Part shown: piece by piece, positions 35,621 through 39,388 of the stretch
Numbering within the stretch: the stretch's first letter is position 1
Layout of the letters: each line of letters starts with the position of its first letter
NCBI GenBank assembly: GCA_024275635.1
Contig: JAJRYT010000210.1
Span: forward strand, 1 to 39,388
Direction: 5' to 3'
Origin: Chloroflexota bacterium
Lineage (GTDB): Bacteria > Chloroflexota > Anaerolineae > Promineifilales > Promineifilaceae
Length of the DNA stretch: 39,388 nt
Translations under genes and position numbers: made by a program
Notes under the pieces: generated by a model
What the model was told of the DNA's origin: nothing
What the model saw: only the letters and a program-made list of their open reading frames with translations
Database searches by the model: none

Positions 35621-37696
35621 TCAGTCGGGTAGATAACTGGTGCGCCAGCCTTCGGCTTCCAATTCTTCGGCCGTGAATTTTAAACGTAACTTAGCCAGAT
35701 GTTCCGGCACTGGTTCGAGTGTGTTTTTTGTTTCTGTTTTCGGGGTGGGCGGCGGCGGTTCTTCTGGCGCTGCCGTTACCGGCTCGCAGGCCGCCGGTAG
35801 ATTTTGGGCCGACCGCCCACTTGTTTCCCATCTGGCTACTCGTTTGCGGCTTTTGTTTTGTCGTTGCCGCACTTTGGCGTCAGTGACAATGGCACGCATT
35901 TTCCGTTTGGCCCAGGCCAATCCCTCTCGGTCTACTCGTCCCCGCTCCTGTTTGAGAAAGGTGCGTATGAGTTGGTGTTTCCATAGGGACAACCCTTGCG
36001 CGTAAGTTTGGTCAACGGCCGGCGCTTCCAGATATTGTCGGTCAAACGGGTTATAGATGAAGACACGGCTAATATCGCCGGGATGGTACTTCACTTTGAC
36101 CTGCTGCTCGCCGGGTTTTAGTTGGTCGCGCAGATAGGCCAAGTCGCTGTGGTTGTAACGCAATCCGTCAATTTCCACACCGTAATGGAACAGAGTTCGG
36201 GTCGTCATGCGGCCTAACAAAATGTCCACATCTTCTACGTTGACCGGTAACCGCGGCTGGAAACCATCGGCCAGGAACCGCTCCCACCGTCGCGCTGGAA
36301 TTCCCTGTAATCCCTCGTGAAACCGCTCGGCATAATAGTCGAGTAAGAAAATGTGCAAGGCGCTGTCAATATCGTGCAGTGTCAGCTTGGCGACTTCCAG
36401 GCTGCGATAGTCGCCTCGCTCAAAGATGTTGGCGAAGGTGGTGCCGTCCAGGGTGTGAAACAGGCCGCTGTTTTGGGTGCGAAACAATCGCTCGATGCTG
36501 CCTTTGAAGTAGGGCGTCATTTTGGGCATGTACTGCAGGATGATGCCCAGTGACAGGCAGGCGTCTTCCAGGCTGCGCCCTATGAATTCGCGCCCGTTGT
36601 CAACGGCCAATGTGCGCGGCAAGCCGTAGGCTATCCATTTGTGGGCTGTGCCGTAGGTAGCGCAGACGTCTCCTTTGGGTTTGAAGGCATACGCCAGAGC
36701 TTCGCACACGGTTAGATAGGAAGGGGGTTCAAAGCCCAGGTAGTATCCCAACGGATAGCAGGTGGCTACATCCATCACGGAAGTTAATGTCGGTCGGCCC
36801 AGCGGCAGCCCATCTTCTGCGTCTACCAGAATGACATCTACCGGCGTGTGGTCAATTTCGACGCGCTCTAACGGCCGGTTGGGTCGCGCCATTTGCCCGT
36901 ACTGCGACAGCGCTTTTTTGGCTGCTCGTTTGCCGTGTCGGGCTTGTAATTTCGTGGCCGCATCCAATTTGTGGAGACGACGATGAATCGTACTCCGGCT
37001 TGGCGTTGGCAATGGCGTTTCTGTTTCCTCTTTGGCGTTGGCGTCTTGTAGTCTCAGGTGGGTTTCCAGGTACAGGTCGTCTAATCCGTGCCGTTCCCGT
37101 TGTAGATACAGATCGTCAATGACGCTGGCGACAATCTGGTCAACGGTTTCATCCAGGTAATTGCGCCGTCCCCCTTTATGCCAGTTGGGAATGAGGCTGC
37201 GAATATCGCTGCCAGACTGCTCATAGGCATTGAGCCAGCGGTAGATGCTGGCGACGCTCAGGTTGGTGCGGATTCTTTTCTCGTTATTACCATCATAAGT
37301 GAGTTTCACCGGAGCGTTCCCTTGCACCAGCGCGGACTCAACGGCCGTGATGCGTTCTTTGATGGCTTGTCGCGTTCGTTTTGCCGCTCCCATTCTCGCC
37401 AGGGGTTGGATGACCCAATAGCGATAGCGAGCTACCAGTTGCTGTGGCTCGGAACAGTCGTCCAGGGTTACAAACGGCCGTTCTGTTTTTACTTCTGGCT
37501 CTGTACCAGGGTGTTTTGTGACGGCGAAGCGTAAATGACCGGCAAATAATGCCGTGACCAATGTGTGTTCAGCTACGCTGGTTGTTTCGCCGGTGGACAG
37601 GACAACCAGATTCACTCTTCCATCCGGGAGTTGCTTTGTTACCTCATAGACGATGTCGCGCCAACGAAAACGGTTGCCTACGGTAAACTGGTGCAT
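35621..37696 (-). CDS. tnsB: TnsB-like DDE transposase
   Basis: This 691-aa protein has N-terminal helix-turn-helix domains (SVASIYRWLNAYEQSG; PTPSRSTIHRRLHKL) that bind transposon ends, and an integrase-type catalytic core with D282 (VEIDHTPVDVILVD), D366 (LAVDNGREF) and E402 (FKGSIERLF), followed by a Mu-type beta-barrel region and a basic C-terminus ending WRTSYLPD, the likely TnsC-contact tail. It joins transposon 3' ends to target DNA. All three catalytic residues are intact. Confidence 0.94.
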   Translation of the reverse strand: MHQFTVGNRFRWRDIVYEVTKQLPDGRVNLVVLSTGETTSVAEHTLVTALFAGHLRFAVTKHPGTEPEVKTERPFVTLDDCSEPQQLVARYRYWVIQPLARMGAAKRTRQAIKERITAVESALVQGNAPVKLTYDGNNEKRIRTNLSVASIYRWLNAYEQSGSDIRSLIPNWHKGGRRNYLDETVDQIVASVIDDLYLQRERHGLDDLYLETHLRLQDANAKEETETPLPTPSRSTIHRRLHKLDAATKLQARHGKRAAKKALSQYGQMARPNRPLERVEIDHTPVDVILVDAEDGLPLGRPTLTSVMDVATCYPLGYYLGFEPPSYLTVCEALAYAFKPKGDVCATYGTAHKWIAYGLPRTLAVDNGREFIGRSLEDACLSLGIILQYMPKMTPYFKGSIERLFRTQNSGLFHTLDGTTFANIFERGDYRSLEVAKLTLHDIDSALHIFLLDYYAERFHEGLQGIPARRWERFLADGFQPRLPVNVEDVDILLGRMTTRTLFHYGVEIDGLRYNHSDLAYLRDQLKPGEQQVKVKYHPGDISRVFIYNPFDRQYLEAPAVDQTYAQGLSLWKHQLIRTFLKQERGRVDREGLAWAKRKMRAIVTDAKVRQRQNKSRKRVARWETSGRSAQNLPAACEPVTAAPEEPPPPTPKTETKNTLEPVPEHLAKLRLKFTAEELEAEGWRTSYLPD

Positions 37697-37727
37697 TGTG
37701 ACGCACTCTTCCTATAACAATGACAAC

Positions 37728-38372
37728 TCAGGCAAACAAGGCGGCCGGCAAGATGCGCTTGTCGTCAGTGACCGAGTTAAGCGCGACCGGCGATGCTACG
37801 GTAATGGGGGCATCGGTCAAGGGTATGTGCAGAAAGTGATGGTAGGCGAGGTGCAAAACAGCCGTGATGGCTGCTTGTGGTTGGTCGGGTGAGAGCTTGG
37901 TCATCAAGTCGGCGACCGTCATCGGGGTTTCCGCCTCGGTGAGTATGTGCAGTACGGCCGTTTTCATCGCCGGGTCAATGGCATAGCGGGCATAGTCAGT
38001 GAGCAGCTTGATGTTTTCCAGGCTGTATCCGGCGCGAATCATCATCTCCGTCAGCACACAAAACACAACGCCATGGGCATGCCCCCAGCGGCGTGCCGCT
38101 TCCCACTTCAATTTGTTCTTATCTGGCTGCATATATTGGTGGTGCTTACACTCAATGAGATAGGTCTGTCCGCGATGCGCGAAGGAAAAATCCGGCGTAT
38201 ACTGTCTTTCTTTGCCGCCTTCTTTATAATGTATGGAGAAGGGTTGCTCGCAATATTTGCTGACGGCCGGGGCAAAGTCGAGCAGGTAGATGAAGTCCCG
38301 TTCAATGAGGGACTGATAGCTGACCATGCGACCCAATTTGAGAGAAGGGAACTTACCAATCCAGCGGCTCAT
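37728..38372 (-). CDS. tnsA: TnsA-like endonuclease
   Basis: This 214-aa protein has a restriction-endonuclease-like N-terminal domain with E24 (SLIERDF), D61 (YTPDFSF) and E74/K76 (YLIECKHH), the catalytic set of the TnsA family, which cuts the 5' strands at transposon ends so that transposition is cut-and-paste. The C-terminal part (residues ~130-200, VLHILTEAETPMTVADLM) matches the winged-helix TnsA C-domain. It is the first gene of the tns operon, 31 bp before tnsB. Confidence 0.9.
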   Translation of the reverse strand: MSRWIGKFPSLKLGRMVSYQSLIERDFIYLLDFAPAVSKYCEQPFSIHYKEGGKERQYTPDFSFAHRGQTYLIECKHHQYMQPDKNKLKWEAARRWGHAHGVVFCVLTEMMIRAGYSLENIKLLTDYARYAIDPAMKTAVLHILTEAETPMTVADLMTKLSPDQPQAAITAVLHLAYHHFLHIPLTDAPITVASPVALNSVTDDKRILPAALFA

Positions 38373-38573
38373 CGCATATGATAATTGTCTAGGCCAAACA
38401 AAAGAGTTATTGCAATCTTATGAGTCCTTATGAAAAAGACACCTGCGCTCAGACCAAAGGATTGTATCCCTAGCAATACATATCTGCAATGATTGTAATT
38501 TCAGTAAGACATTCGTTGACTGGCATTGGCAAAGAAAGACAGTTTATGGATATGTTCGCAGCAGGAAAACACA
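38373..38573. promoter_or_regulatory. Divergent control region between tnsA and xre
   Basis: This 201-bp AT-richer spacer should contain the promoters of tnsA (leftward) and xre (rightward). A tandem CTTATGA motif with 10-bp spacing near 38419-38436 could be a regulator site, and ATACATATCTGC/GCAATGATTG-type sequence lies near 38475-38495. No promoter pair is clear enough to place. Confidence 0.35.
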
Positions 38574-38861
38574 ATGGTTGACGAAGCGAAACTGGCTTAT
38601 CTAAAAAAAAGACGGCACGAAATTGGACAACGTGTTCGGGAGATTCGCCGCCGTAACAGCATGTCACAGGAAGAGGTGGCGACTTATTTGGGTTGTTCCC
38701 GGATTAAGGTGAATCGGGTAGAAAATGGCCTGACAGATTTCAGCGTCGTGGAATTGGAACTGCTAGCGCAACGTTTTGATGTCACGATCTTGCATTTTCT
38801 GGGAATTGAATTGGCTGTGTCTGTGCCTGGCAGTGAACGACAGTTTGCCGTACCTATGTAG
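38574..38861 (+). CDS. Xre-family helix-turn-helix regulator
   Basis: This 95-aa protein has a Cro/C1-type domain: IGQRVREIRRRNSMSQEEVA then TYLGCSRIKVNRVENGLTDF, with helix 3 as the recognition helix. ATG 38574 is favoured (AGGAAA just upstream) over the longer frame from 38526. It is divergent from the tns operon within the transposon, so it probably controls tns expression. It is the only non-transposition gene in the element. Confidence 0.85.
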   Translation: MVDEAKLAYLKKRRHEIGQRVREIRRRNSMSQEEVATYLGCSRIKVNRVENGLTDFSVVELELLAQRFDVTILHFLGIELAVSVPGSERQFAVPM

Positions 38862-38897
38862 GATTTCGGGTTGCGTTTTTGGCAATTTGGTAGGCCA

Positions 38898-38946
38898 GTC
38901 TCATTCTTTACGGGATAAATGTAGGGCAGTCTCAATCTTTACGGGA
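38898..38946. repeat. Inner TnsB-type sites of the right end
   Basis: Two 18-bp copies of GTCTCAATCTTTACGGGA type at 38898-38915 (one mismatch) and 38929-38946 (exact). They belong to the right-end array but lie further in than the terminal pair, with 31- and 56-bp steps. Confidence 0.88.
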
Positions 38947-38984
38947 CAAGTTTCTGGTTCTGTTAAACTCTTACAGTGTACCCA

Positions 38985-39030
38985 GTCTCAAACTTTACGG
39001 GACGAGTCTCAATCTTTACGGAATCCTACA
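38985..39030. repeat. Right terminal inverted repeat
   Basis: This 46-bp end carries two TnsB-type sites at 38985-39002 and 39006-39023, 21 bp apart, and ends ...CCTACA. It is followed directly by the GGAGA target duplication. Confidence 0.93.
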
Positions 39031-39035
39031 GGAGA

Positions 39036-39388
39036 AGCGGTAAGCGGCAAGATGGGGAAGGTGGGGAACAACTCATTCCTGAGGCAACGTTCGTAATTAA
39101 CTTAGGTTATCCGTTATCCGTATTCCGTTATTCGTTATTCGTATTCCGTTATTCGTGTCGTGACAGGACACAGAATACGGAACACGGCTTACGGAACACG
39201 GTTTACGGGGCACGGCTTACGAAAACCGGGAAGTTATTTCCGAACGCTTCCTTAGCTCGACTTTGTACAAAATTCGAAATCAGAAATATTTCCAGATAAT
39301 TTTGTAACCAGAGTGAGAATCTGATTTTAGTCAATGCAACTTTACTCGAGTACGAATATTTGAACATCGCATAAAAAGAGTGACATGC
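39036..39388. other. Non-coding flank right of the transposon with heptad repeats
   Basis: No gene is supported in these 353 bp. A heptad tract (TTATCCG/ATTCCGT/TTATTCG units, then ATACGGA/TTACGGA-type units) fills 39107-39220 and is arranged as an inverted pair, like the tract at 3490-3630. The remaining sequence to the end of the window is AT-rich and shows no frame of note. Confidence 0.6.

Larger units (their letters stand above)
32943..39030. mobile_element. Complete Tn7-like transposon (tnsA-tnsB-tnsC-tniQ plus xre)
   Basis: The 6088-bp element is bounded by TGTAGGATTCCG... and ...CGGAATCCTACA and flanked by the 5-bp direct repeat GGAGA at 32938-32942 and 39031-39035, the duplication expected of Tn7/Tn5053-type transposition. 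Terminal inverted repeats extend about 46 bp with two mismatches. It encodes TnsA-like endonuclease, TnsB-like DDE transposase, TnsC-like ATPase and a large TniQ protein, all on the minus strand, and a divergent Xre regulator. There is no resolvase, cas gene, CRISPR array or evident cargo, so it looks like a minimal cut-and-paste element. It inserted just upstream of the dcw promoter. Confidence 0.95.

Noticed and set aside
38850..38875. A further copy of the transposon end (TGTAGGATT) near the end of xre
   Set aside because: Only the first nine bases match; the TnsB-type site that follows in true ends is missing, so it is probably chance or a remnant.
32943..39030. CRISPR-associated transposon
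   Set aside because: TnsA, TnsB, TnsC and TniQ are present, but there is no Cas12k, Cascade gene, CRISPR repeat or tracrRNA-like region, and TniQ is of the long type with its own DNA-binding segments.

Overview
The window is a contiguous piece of a bacterial chromosome, most likely from a Chloroflexota (Anaerolineae-like) lineage. This is inferred from the gene set: a lipoprotein with EVTR-type repeats, a DUF3105 protein, a DUF2142-like membrane protein, an adenosylcobalamin-dependent ribonucleotide reductase, and a full division/cell-wall (dcw) cluster without outer-membrane genes. No rRNA, tRNA or CRISPR array was found.

Layout. (1) 1-11,127 is a mixed accessory region: a TlpA-like thioredoxin, a DUF3105 protein, a membrane glycosyltransferase-like protein, two overlapping family-2 glycosyltransferases, a PhnD-like substrate-binding lipoprotein, two very small one-helix membrane proteins (35 and 49 aa), a YugP-type zinc metallopeptidase, a large secreted protein with two phospholipase D motifs between lamin-tail domains, and a 54-aa peptide with a RiPP/lasso-like leader motif. 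(2) 11,321-32,727 on the minus strand reads mraZ-rsmH-ftsL-ftsI-[four-helix-bundle gene]-murF-mraY-murD-ftsW-murG-cvpA-murC-murB-ddl-ftsQ-ftsA-ftsZ, then nrdR-nrdJ. It makes lipid-linked peptidoglycan precursor, the septal synthase pair and the Z-ring, next to dNTP synthesis and its repressor. murE is missing; a four-helix-bundle gene sits where it is usually found. murB carries a one-base frameshift. A good promoter (32882-32910) and three evenly spaced MraZ boxes (32846-32870) precede mraZ. (3) 32,943-39,030 is a complete 6.1-kb Tn7-like transposon: tnsA-tnsB-tnsC-tniQ plus a divergent Xre regulator, TGT...ACA ends, 46-bp terminal inverted repeats with an array of TnsB-type sites, and a 5-bp target duplication (GGAGA). 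It inserted 32 bp upstream of the mraZ -35 box and left the promoter intact. (4) 39,036-39,388 is non-coding.

Two genome-scale sequence habits run through the window. The octamer palindrome ACGGCCGT (usually AACGGCCGTT) appears about fifty times by hand count, against roughly one expected, inside genes as well as between them; it recalls HIP1 of cyanobacteria. Families of 7-bp tandem repeats (CCTCATY, ATTCATC, AATCTTC, GGAGATT, ATTCCGT/TTACGGA) fill most gaps of the dcw cluster and other spacers, often as inverted pairs, and in places run into coding sequence, where they supply stop codons, protein tails or loops. They recall the heptanucleotide STRR repeats of cyanobacteria. These two habits, the transposon and the small peptide genes are the most interesting content.
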